NCBI GenBank assembly: GCA_963989385.1
Contig: OZ022500.1
Location: forward strand, 112,695,842-112,759,841
Length of the DNA stretch: 64,000 bases
Origin: Ctena decussata
Lineage: Eukaryota; Mollusca; Bivalvia; Lucinida; Lucinidae
Direction of reading: 5' to 3'
Shown here: positions 53,826 to 62,540 of the stretch, in pieces
Layout of the letters: each line of letters begins with the position of its first letter
Numbering within the stretch: the stretch's first letter is position 1
Notes under the pieces: generated by a model
Seen by the model: only the letters and a program-made list of their open reading frames with translations
What the model was told of the DNA's origin: nothing
Database searches by the model: none
Translations under genes and position numbers: made by a program

Positions 53826-53922
53826 TTTGTATAACTTTGAGAAAAAGTTGGACTATCTAAGATGTGTGATCCCCACTCAATATAAAGAGCTGACCTGTAT
53901 ACAAATGGAGAAATTGCTATAC

Positions 53923-54029
53923 CTGTGCTTGATCCTTCTTGTTTTTGTCTTTCTTTTGTTTAAAATCATCATCAGTACTGGCTGGAAGCCCTGGCAGTGA
54001 GTCAGGCAGTTGGAAGAATAACAGCTTGT
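53923..54029 (-). CDS. POLR3D: POLR3D exon: LLFFQLPDSLPG block
   Basis: 107 bases with a GATTCAG acceptor and a GTATAG donor. The first two bases complete Asp with the G left by the previous exon. KLLFFQLPDSLPGLPAST matches human ELLFLQLPDTLPGQPP. A Lys-rich linker follows. It ends in phase 0, as the next exon requires. Confidence 0.9.
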
Positions 54030-54054
54030 CTGAATCTTAACAAACAATAGACAT

Positions 54055-54195
54055 ATTGGTGATACCTTTAAAGAAAAGAATCTGCTCTCTGAGAGCATAA
54101 AGCAAATCCCCTTTTTTTTAACTAGAAGCCCTCTTTTAGAAGCGAGGCAAATATTTCTGTCAGAGTCCCTTGGAGGGGTATCTATACACCTTAAA
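54055..54195. mobile_element. Hairpin element family A, partial copy
   Basis: Keeps the centre (AAAGAATCTGCTCTCTGAGA) and right half only. It lies within 30 bases upstream of the acceptor for exon 53923-54029. Confidence 0.6.
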
Positions 54196-54214
54196 ATTCA
54201 TCTTAAATTTGTTT

Positions 54215-54375
54215 ATCAGAAGTTTTTTTTCTTTTCTCTTCAAAACAATCCCAAAATCTACATCTCTTTTCCAGGGTTTTTTCTCCTCAAAAATAATCCA
54301 AATTTCTAGAATGTTAGCATTGTTCAGGAAGAGAAAACCCCATCTTATAGTAGAATTATACAACATGGGGTCATC
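54215..54375. mobile_element. Hairpin element family G, diverged
   Basis: TTCAAAACAATCCCAAAATC and AGGAAGAGAAAACCCCATCT at either end. Confidence 0.55.
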
Positions 54376-54419
54376 TTACAGCCAAATTATTTCAGTATGC
54401 TCTATTCTGTAGTAGATGA

Positions 54420-54510
54420 CAGGTGAGGCTTCTGCAAACAGTGCAGACCCAAATCAAACTGCATCTTATAAGCAGCTTGGCCAGTTTATACTGTTAATCA
54501 TGTTTTCTAT
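54420..54510. mobile_element. Hairpin element family K fragment
   Basis: GCAAACAGTGCAGACCCAAA, then TCAAACTGCATCTTATAAGC and a degraded arm. Confidence 0.45.
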
Positions 54511-54869
54511 CTAAACTGTCTAGAGTAACTGACTGGTCGATTTCATAGGCTGAGTATAGTTATAAAGGGTTAAACAGACTATTCTCTTTCTTTGTATATT
54601 TTTATCTTTTACTTAGTAAATGACAATTGCAGTGTTGTACTGTTAATAGATCATTTGTCCTGACAAAACACATTTGCTGAACAGCTGGCTGAGATGAAAA
54701 CTGTAAAATCACTGATCAGACTACTTCAATTAGAAGCAGAAGCAGTCTGGTGATATTTCTGCACTGATACTTAAAATAATTATGGTAGTATTATTGCTTT
54801 TGCTATTTACATTACATGTATTTATATTTGGACCCTTTTAGTCCATAGTGCTTCTTTTATCATGCACAC

Positions 54870-55112
54870 TCATAGTGAATGGGTACATCTCCATGTTTTC
54901 TGCCATTTTTACAAAGGGAAACAACTTTTGTGACTTCAAGTTTGCTTCTCAGGACAACATAGCCTTCTCTAGATGGGCCAACTCATAAAGGTAAGAATGT
55001 GCTCCTATGGGAGCAAATTCTTACCTTTACGAGTTGATCCATTTGGGAAGGACAGCAAAAATGAAAATGGCAGAGTTGCTTCCCCTGAAGAGCATCCATT
55101 CACTGTAACCAA
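54870..55112. mobile_element. Hairpin element family A, copy 11
   Basis: AGTGAATGGGTACATCTCCA at the left; centre GTAAGAATGTGCTCC / GGAGCAAATTCTTAC; right end AAGAGCATCCATTCACTGTA. It ends ~60 bases from the donor of exon 55174-55435. Confidence 0.78.
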
Positions 55113-55173
55113 CCTAATAATAGATCTGACACAATGTTTCATTTTTTGCACTGCTGCTACAATAAGAAATTAC

Positions 55174-55435
55174 CCATTTTTGCTGGATTCCCAAACAGAT
55201 CTGTACACGTCACAGGTCTAGTAGATTGTTTGTTGTTGAATACTTTCGGTTTATCCTCCTCCATAGCAACCTTGGGCCTGACAACCTCATCTGTATCCAT
55301 GGGCTCAGACTTGACCTTGACCTGTGTGAACTGGTTGTCATGGTCACTCTTAACATCCACCTCTGTTTTTATTTGTAATGGTAATTTCACAGGTAACAAT
55401 GTCACATCCTGGTCCTCTGGTTTGAACTCAACAAA
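55174..55435 (-). CDS. POLR3D: POLR3D exon: central acidic and sumoylation-like region
   Basis: 262 bases, acceptor ATTGCAG, donor G|GTAATT, phase 0 to 1. It codes LLPVKLPLQIKTEVDVKS, then VKVKSEPMDTDE, and ends TCTDLFGNPAKM. Human RPC4 has NMPVQLPL and later VKVKEEPRDEEEE in the same order. Psi-K-x-E sites (IKTE, VKSE) suggest sumoylation; this is inference from motif only. Confidence 0.88.
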
Positions 55436-55819
55436 CTGCAATCAATTGCAAAAGCATGCTGTAGAAATTCCCATAAAAAGTGGGGTAAAATATGTAGTTT
55501 TTTAGAAAAGCTGGGTTTTTGCCCCCACCCCCCAAAAAGCTGTTTAAGGACTCTTGACTGATGTGTGTTGTCTCTATGTATTCCTTTATGTTGTGGTTAT
55601 GCATACAGCTTTCAACAATACTTTAAAATATTTACATTCTTGGTGTGTTACTGGAAAGCCCTATAGTAAACCATTGGAACCTTATGTAGTTTACATTCCA
55701 ATAATTACATTGAGCCATACGACGTCGATGACGTCAAAATAAATAATGACTCTCTATCTCTACAGTCTAATTGGACGTCGGCGACGCCATGATGTCTTGA
55801 TTGAAATGAATGTAAATAT

Positions 55820-55950
55820 AAGCAATGAACTTAATTTTTCTGAGATTTATCGAAGTGTAAACTACTTTGGGTCACTAGCAAAGTTTACATGAACCCCAAT
55901 GTAATTTACACTTCGATAATCTTCAGAAAAATGAAATTCATTCCTTAATG
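55820..55950. mobile_element. Palindromic repeat in POLR3D intron
   Basis: TTTTTCTGAGATTTATCGAA with the complement TTCGATAATCTTCAGAAAAA; TGTAAACTACTTTGGG and AATGTAATTTACAC are the inner arms. Confidence 0.65.
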
Positions 55951-56334
55951 AACTAATTAACATACATAACATACATAACATTTACAAATTACAAAATGGT
56001 AAACAGGATCTGATAACAAGGAATGTGTATATGATCATCTCCTACAGACTAGTTATACTTGTGTGCTGGCTGTTTTGGCATGTCTTTTGTAGTGTGACTT
56101 TTGTGACTCCTCACCAGAATATTGTTAGCAGCACAATTTGGAGAAGAAAGAATAAGCAGTACAACATTTAAGAAATCTTAAAACTGTTATATAAAACAGC
56201 TTCAAACTGGTCACAGAACACAGATACACAGGTAAGCTGGAGTTCACAGTATCCGAACGCACTGTACCATCTCTTCTGGTTTTCATAGCGTTGAATCGAG
56301 AGTACAAAATTCGCTTATAACCAGTAGTCGGAAA

Positions 56335-56830
56335 TCATTATGTTTTGAGATTTTATCCAGAATCTGCTGCCTCATTTATAGTTATTCAGCTTCGAAAATG
56401 TCAAGAGGTAAGTTAAATATAATTTGCTCTTCGGTCTTTTACTTTATTGCCCTGTACAATGTCGTGTATGGGTGGATAGTAAATGGTACAGTATTCAAAT
56501 CGCTCTTGGCATGATTCTGAAACTATTCTGAGCCTTTTCTTACATGTTTATAAAAATATTTAAAATAAACGGAAGGCATTATCAATCTGCAGTTACTTTG
56601 TTTTGATAGCAGGCTGATAGCTAGGTTTTGCACGACACAAACTCGTGTTAAGTTAGCTGTTCAGAATAAAATTTCTGTGAAGGCCATGAGGTTTTCATTG
56701 TACAGGGCAATATAGTAAAAGACCAAAGAGTAAATTATATTGAACTTACCTCCCTACATATTCGAAGCTGAATAACTATAAATGACACAGCAGATTCCGG
56801 ATAAAACCTCAAAACATAAAGATTTTCTTT
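56335..56830. repeat. Inverted repeat, ~140-bp arms around ~210 bases
   Basis: TTATGTTTTGAGATTTTATC to TACTTTATTGCCCTGTACAA at the left; TTGTACAGGGCAATATAGTA to TCAAAACATAAAGATTTTC at the right. Confidence 0.78.
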
Positions 56831-56884
56831 ACTGTAATGATTATAAAATTTCAGACACCCGCAAGTCGGACAAGTTTTCTTAGA

Positions 56885-57005
56885 AAGTGGATTCTACACA
56901 GGTTAATGCATCCAAATGATGCTTAGTGAATGGCAAATGTTGTAGACCCTGATCAGGAGCAGTTTGATCTGTTTCTACAATGTTTGCTCAGACCTGTCTG
57001 TCTGA
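56885..57005. mobile_element. Hairpin element family K fragment
   Basis: GGCAAATGTTGTAGACCCTG, then ATCAGGAGCAGTTTGATC and ACAATGTTTGCTC. Confidence 0.5.
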
Positions 57006-57161
57006 ATGTTTAGGGTCATTACGATATTTTGCCTTTTTTTTTTACTTTGCCTGAAAACTTATGCAATGATTGTTATTTTATGGAGAATGAAAAGAAATTA
57101 TATCAGAATTATCATCAAACCATTTCCTATCTGGATTGACAGCTGCACTGTTATGTGCAGA

Positions 57162-57360
57162 TGGCCCCTACCAATAACTATAGTTACAAGGAAATCCAGT
57201 CCGTAGATAATCTTAATTTCAGAACAAACTCTGAGGTTTTCATTCTAACAGATCATGTTTTGGCCCCTACCAATAACTATAGTTACAAGGAAATCTGGTC
57301 CGTAGATAATCTTAATTTTAGAATAAACCCTGAGGTTTTCATTCTAACTGATCATGTTTT
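57162..57360 (+). repeat. Recent 99-bp tandem duplication
   Basis: TGGCCCCTACCAATAACTAT begins both units (57162 and 57261). The units differ at about eight positions. It lies ~60 bases downstream of the exon 57423-57553 donor. Confidence 0.85.
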
Positions 57361-57422
57361 GTAGAAAACAAAATTCAAACCCCAAAACTCTGAATTATCT
57401 GGAGGTCTAAAACAGGACTTAC

Positions 57423-57553
57423 ATCATCTCTAAGTAAATTATCCAGGACTTCTTTAGTCATGGTATCCTTTTCCTTCTTCACCGTTATCCTGGATCCCCC
57501 ACCCCCTCCACCTCCCCCACCACCAGACCTTTCTCCTGGCTCATAGCTAGATC
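57423..57553 (-). CDS. POLR3D: POLR3D exon: poly-Gly and VKKEKDTMTKEVLDNLLRDD
   Basis: 131 bases with a CTATCAG acceptor and a GTAAGT donor. A run of ten glycines sits between ERS and SRITVKKEK. The segment TKEVLDNLLRDD corresponds to the human TDEETKQILRMLEKDD helix. The glycine run is not a general family feature and probably comes from expansion of a GGN tract. Confidence 0.86.
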
Positions 57554-57689
57554 CTGATAGAGAGAAATATTGAAAATACTGTAACAGTACCAATATTCAT
57601 GGAGAATTAAGTTTGTGGTTTGACAATTTTTAGTAAATTTACATGTCTTAATACTCTCAATTTTGCTGACTTTTTTTTGTAAAAACTTT

Positions 57690-57910
57690 TAATTCTTATA
57701 GCCCCTAAAAGCAGACAAACAAACTTACGTACGTAAAATTTCAAATTTCAAAAAAAATATTTTCCTTAAGGTTGTATCATATTGAGAATTCAAAGACTAG
57801 AGGACAAACAGTGTAGATCTAGATGAAGTGGCTCATTATGAGCCACCTCATCCAGATCTACTTAGTTTGCAAATGAAGCTGTTTTCATTTCTGGTGCTTT
57901 AAGGATAAAA
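57690..57910. mobile_element. Hairpin element family B, near-complete copy
   Basis: Arms ACAAACAGTGTAGATCTAGA and the complement around TGAAGTGGCTCATTATGAGC. Outer ends CCCCTAAAAGCAGACAA and TTTCTGGTGCTTTAAGG. Confidence 0.75.
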
Positions 57911-58189
57911 ATACTGTCTGAGAATGTGCAGTTTGCCACTCACAATGTTGCTAATGTGACAAAGAAGTAATAATTTTAACAATTATGGATGCAAATATTC
58001 TGGCAAGTACAGCATAAAATACATTTTCTGCTGAAAAAATAAGAGTATTTGAGCACTGCAAACACTACTCCCTATTTTTCAGCAAAAAATATGTGTATTT
58101 GCCAAAGTATGTACTACAAATGATGTCACTTTAGCCAATGACTTAGTTTTGAACAACTGGGCTTAGATTAGCATCTAAGTGCTACCCAT

Positions 58190-58405
58190 TTTACTGTATA
58201 GATCCTAAGTATTGGGACAGTTAGGGCTGAGCAAACTGAACAGAACCAGATCAGACTGTTCCTACAGGAACAGGCTGTCAGGGACACAGACTTTGCCATT
58301 CCATCTGCATCTTTTGGATGCATTAGTGCACTGTAAAACCAAACTGTTCCATTTCTAGGACTACTACAGTAATTATTTTAGGGGTCCCAATTTTTTTAAA
58401 TTTTC
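58190..58405. mobile_element. Hairpin element family K, full copy
   Basis: Ends TAAGTATTGGGACAGTTAGG and TTATTTTAGGGGTCCCAATT. Centre CAGATCAGACTGTTCCTACA then GGAACAGGCTGTC. It ends ~20 bases from the donor of exon 58427-58608. Confidence 0.65.
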
Positions 58406-58426
58406 ATGGCATGCACTTTTCACTAC

Positions 58427-58608
58427 CTGATTTTACAGTTTTCTCTGTGGGTCCTTGTTCAAAAATAGAATGTGACTGGATCACATTAGATTCTCGACCT
58501 CGACCTCTACCGCGACCCCTTCCTCGTCCCTTATGATCTCCCTTGCCCTCATCTGATCTTTTTGGTTTCTTTTCTTTGCTGGTACTTTGATCTGAAGCTT
58601 CAGTTTGA
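58427..58608 (-). CDS. POLR3D: POLR3D exon: RG-rich and VIQSHSIFEQGP block
   Basis: 182 bases with a TTACTTCCAG acceptor and a GTAGTG donor. It has a Lys-rich start, an alternating Arg-Gly tract (GRGRGRGRGRGRE), then SNVIQSHSIFEQGPTEK. The last block is nearly identical to human RPC4, which also has an RG-rich tract just before it. Phases 2-to-1 fit both neighbours. Confidence 0.93.
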
Positions 58609-58707
58609 CTGGAAGTAAAATATATTTGTGCCAAGCTATGTGAAAAAGAGTAAACTGCATGTGCAACCAGTGAAAATTAGATCAGCATGTGCCTTGGTTT
58701 AAACTAT

Positions 58708-58852
58708 ACTTGAGCCGCTACATGACAAAACCAACAAAGTGGCATGTGCGCCCTGTTAAGACTCGGATCAGTCTGGATGCCCAGGCTGATCAGAGTCTTC
58801 CCTGTGTGCATGTGCCACTTTGCTGGGTTTGTCGTGTCATGGCTCATTTGTA
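58708..58852. mobile_element. TIR element family C, internally deleted copy
   Basis: TGAGCCGCTACATGACAAAA to GTTTGTCGTGTCATGGCTCA, only ~140 bases. The central region between the two TGATCAGAGTC-type arms is missing. Confidence 0.75.
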
Positions 58853-58854
58853 CT

Positions 58855-59045
58855 TTCAAAGATAGCTCAGAGGGTTGAGCGCTGGCCTGCTAAGCTAGCA
58901 GTTGGATTTGGATATCTGTTGCAGGCAGAAATCTTTTCAACAGTTAAGGCGGTTCCACTGCACCCAACCTTTTACGATCACCTTCCATTGGCCTAGTATG
59001 ACTGAAATACTGTTAAATGGGCCATAAAACCACAAGACTTAGTCA
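58855..59045 (+). mobile_element. tRNA-derived SINE, second family
   Basis: AGATAGCTCAGAGGGTTGAG (A box) and AGCAGTTGGATTTGGATATC (B-box remnant), then GCGGTTCCACTGCACCCAAC and ACTGAAATACTGTTAAATGG. Confidence 0.72.
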
Positions 59046-59227
59046 TCTGTCCATTTATTTAAAAAATATATAACATGTGCTGAAATTAGAGGATCCAAAC
59101 AGAAGCTCTAAGCTTAAAGGGTCAGTCCATCTCCTTGTATTAACATTTTGATCAGTCTGGCCCGTTTGTATGAAAATTTGACAGAATCTGAGACATACTG
59201 CAAAGAGCCAAAATACTGGGACACCCA

Positions 59228-59482
59228 AAATAATCAATTTCAGCTGTGACACGACAAAACCAACAATGTGTTTGTGCGCCCAGCACAGACTCAGATCAGC
59301 CTGGACATCCGCCCAGTTTGATCACACTCTTGGTTAAGTGCTCAAAGCGTAGCTAAGGATCTAAGCTACCTCCATGCGGACAGCGAAGACTCTGATCAGA
59401 CTGGGCAGGTGCCCAGGCTGATCTGAGCCTGTGCTGGACGCACAACCACATCGTTGGTTTTGTCGTGTAGCAGCTCATTTTT
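59228..59482. mobile_element. TIR element family C, copy 6
   Basis: CAGCTGTGACACGACAAAAC to GGTTTTGTCGTGTAGCAGCT, with the CAGACTCAGATCAGCCTGGA arm and its complement. It is followed at 59485-59545 by a GGACAAATGGAAAATGAAT hairpin remnant of family I/K. Confidence 0.78.
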
Positions 59483-59899
59483 TATTTGGGACAAATGGAA
59501 AATGAATATTTTAGGTGTCCCAATACTTAAGCACATTACGGTATAATAAGATTCCAACAGTGCACATCTAATCATTGAATGACAGTGTCAATGAAAAGTC
59601 AATGAAGTCTCTGCTTGTGCTGAGCTCCATGACGGACCGGTGTTGGCAGAACTCAGTTTCTCACTCTTTCATTGAGTGTAGGTCAAATGCAACAGGTCTA
59701 AGAAGCTGTGATGAAGTCATCTGTTTGTCATATTGTAAATTTTTAAAGCATCTGTGGATGAATACTATCTATTTTTTTTTATTCATATTGTTCACTCTTT
59801 GTAAACCAGAGGGACATATGGTAGACTACCTAATGTTGCTAAATGTGATGTCTTCTTTAAAAACAATATAAATAAATACTAGAAGGTTGTCCAGGGACA

Positions 59900-61133
59900 A
59901 CTTGTCGAGCCCGCTGTTTGCAATAGTGATCTATAATTATGTCAAAACTAAGTTACTATTCACTCTAGAAAGAAGCCAAACAACATAATGTTTAGACAGC
60001 ATATTTCTTCTTTTTTTTTTGACATTTTCACAAAGGAAAATAGGTAGAAGTGATGACCTAGACAAGCTCTATTTATGAAGATTATATTATCTGACCTTCA
60101 AGTGTGACCTTGACCTTGGACATAGCATAACAAATACATCACTTGACACTTCCACTTATCAAGAAGAACAATTGTGCAAAATTATTTTGAAATCCATGCA
60201 TAAATGTAGAATAATGGCTGAGACAAGCTCAACGTATGACAATTTTATGATTTGACCTTCAAGTGCGACCTTGACCTTCTTAGACAAATGTTTCAAATGG
60301 CGCTTCTACTCATCAAGGAGAACAATTGTACAAAACTATTCTGAAATCCATGCATGAATGTAGAGGTAATGGCTCGGACAAGCTCAATATATGGCCATTT
60401 TATCATTTGACCTTGAAGTGTGACCTTGACCTTGGACCTACCTGAACAAATGTTTCAAATGGCATTTCTACTCATCAAGGTAAAACAATTGTGCCAAATT
60501 ATTTTGAAATCCATGCATACATGTACAAGTAATGGCTCGGACAAGCTCAATATATGGCCATTTTATCATTTGACATTCAAGTGTGACCTTGACCTACCCA
60601 AATAAATGTTTCAAATGGCACTTCTACTCATCAAGGAGAACAATTGTGAGAAATTATTTTGAAATCCATGCATAAATGTAGAAGTAATGGCTCGGACAAG
60701 CTCAATTTATGGCCATTTTATCATTTGACCTTCAAGTGTGACCTTGACCTTGGACCTACCTGAATAAATGTTTCAAAAGGCACTTCTACTCATCAAGGAG
60801 AACAATTGTGCCAAATTATTTTGAAATCCATCAGCAAATGCAGAAGTTATGGCCCGGACAAGTCCAATCCGGACGGATGCACGTGGCCATTTTATCATGT
60901 GACCTTCAAGTGTGACCTTGACCTTGGACCTACCTGAATAAATGTTTCAAATGGCACTTCTACTAATCAAGGAGAACAATTGTGCCAAATTATTTTGAAA
61001 TCCATCTGCAAATGCAGAAGTTATGGCCCGGACAACTCCAATCCCGACGGACGCACTAACACACAGATTCACGCACTAACACTGAACTGAAGTTGTAACA
61101 ACTATGTCTCGCTCACCGCAAGCAGGCTCGTTA
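59900..61133. mobile_element. Element with CGAGC ends and ~160-bp tandem array
   Basis: The left end TTGTCGAGCCCGCTGTTTGC and right end ACCGCAAGCAGGCTCG are imperfect inverted repeats. Between them are about six units with GACCTTCAAGTGTGACCTTG, TCATCAAGGAGAACAATTGT and GAAATCCATGCATAAATGTA, then a short unique tail. It ends 29 bases from the donor of exon 61162-61260. Confidence 0.78.
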
Positions 61134-61161
61134 AAAATCAAAAGTAAAGTATGTAGAGTAC

Positions 61162-61260
61162 CTTTCTTTCTTTTCACGTCTGGCAGGTATATTTGGAGTG
61201 TAGACTTTCTTTGGAATACCACCAAGAGTTAAGTCCCTTGGCCCTTTAAGTGATGGCAAT
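61162..61260 (-). CDS. POLR3D: POLR3D exon: N-terminal RDLTLGG block
   Basis: 99 bases with a TTTTAG acceptor and a GTACTC donor. It codes LPSLKGPRDLTLGGIPKK and then VYTPNIPARREKKE, closely matching human RLPSIRSRDLTLGG and the TPNI segment after it. It starts with one base that completes a split codon (Arg expected) from a missing upstream exon and ends with AG, completed to Ser by the next exon. Confidence 0.9.
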
Positions 61261-61364
61261 CTAAAACAAAATTTCATTACCTCTTTGAACAAACTTAAAT
61301 TGGGAGTTGTATAATTATGTGTTGATAATGGCCACCTGTTCAGGTAGCTCAGTGGCTAAAGCAG

Positions 61365-61535
61365 TGCTGGAAACCTGTAAGATTAATATGGTTGCCTGAA
61401 TTTAAACAAACAAACCAAACTTTCAGTGGGCACTCTGGGCCAATGAAAGTTTGGTTTGTTTAAATTTTGGGCAACCATATTAATCTTGTAAGTTTCCTGC
61501 AAACCAAACTTTCAGTGGCCCAAAGTGCCCACTAG
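61365..61535. mobile_element. Compound hairpin
   Basis: TGTAAGATTAATATGGTTGC / GCAACCATATTAATCTTGTA and AACAAACCAAACTTTCAGTG / CAATGAAAGTTTGGTTTGTT form one stem. A second copy of AACCAAACTTTCAGTGG follows. Confidence 0.75.
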
Positions 61536-61539
61536 CTGA

Positions 61540-62540
61540 AGATCCCATTCATTTCTTGTTGCCAGAAGGACAAATCTGGGCCACTTTAAGTCCATTTTGG
61601 AGGGTTTAGTGGACATGACAATGGACAGTTTTAGTGCACATGACAACAGTTAGGCAGTTCTGCCATCAGTCATTTCAAGGACTGCTAGAGTGTCCATGAA
61701 ACTGTGTCCATGAAACTAACGTTTGTGAGTTTGCTGCCCAGCACACTTTACCTAAGATATCCTGAATGATTTTATAGCAATGCTATGACACTCATCTAGC
61801 CCAGAGTATAAAGGGGTCTTGTGTACATTAAATGAGTACAATGGCATGTCACACAAAATGGTGCCTTCAGGCATGTGCATACAGCCATAACTCAGATCAG
61901 CATGCACATCTACAAAGTCTGATATTTGCATAAACACACACAACAGCACTTCTGTCCCAATATTTAGGGCCATGATAGTAAGTGTGTAAGATTGTTGCAG
62001 GAGTATATTTATAACAGAAAAAGGAGTGTTATCAAAAGGCAGAGGGGGTGGGCTTGCTATATTTTAGGTCTTGTATGGAATTTGTAAAGAAGAAATACAA
62101 AATCCACACCTACTTTATGCAGACTGCCGGTGCTGGGAAGGTTAGAACAGAATACGTCTAAGCATATGTTATTGCTCAAATAGTAGCAATGGGGTCAGGC
62201 TACTCGTTCTCACATTTGAGCAATAAAATATGTTTAAACTAGAGCAGAATAAGTGAATTGGAGAATATGACAAACTCCTGACTATGGTCAACTAACAAAA
62301 AATAAAAGCACGCAGGCACTGCATGATACCCCGCCACTGCTGGACATCGTAACTTATTTTTTGAGATATATAATAGCTGAATAGCCACAGAACTGGGATA
62401 AACAGAGATATGATGTCCTTACAGATATTAATATAAACCACTCATACATAGCAGTCTTGTGAGATTTTTAACAATGTGGGGCGTTCAGACCAGTGTAGAT
62501 TTAGATCAGGCAGTAAAACATTTCTTTGAGCTGAGAAACT
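61540..62540. other. Upstream POLR3D intron or flank, first exon not found
   Basis: No exon ending in two bases of Arg with a GT donor was recognised. 62150-62245 is a relative of the 36065 insert (TTATTGCTCAAATAGTAGCA and CACATTTGAGCAATAAAATA are complementary). Confidence 0.4.

Larger units (their letters stand above)
48951..61260 (-). other. POLR3D: RNA polymerase III subunit RPC4 gene, span of recognised exons (5' end missing)
   Basis: Seven exons join in phase from 61260 to a stop at 48951 and give about 350 residues; human RPC4 has 398. Known role: RPC4 (yeast C53) pairs with RPC5 (C37) in a TFIIF-like subcomplex of RNA polymerase III, acting in promoter opening, termination and reinitiation in the nucleus. 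Family blocks appear in the right order: LPS..RDLTLGG, VIQSHSIFEQGP, LQLPDSLPG-like, and the C-terminal dimerisation segment. The exon(s) for the first ~40-50 residues were not found up to 64000 and probably lie beyond the window. Confidence 0.92.

Noticed and set aside
55134..55505. 123-codon plus-strand frame
   Set aside because: Antisense shadow of the POLR3D exon at 55174-55435, which has the conserved protein and fitting splice phases.
61752..61973. Candidate POLR3D first exon on the minus strand
   Set aside because: It ends near a GTAAAG donor with AG, but the protein lacks any N-terminal RPC4 features and contains repeat-like sequence.
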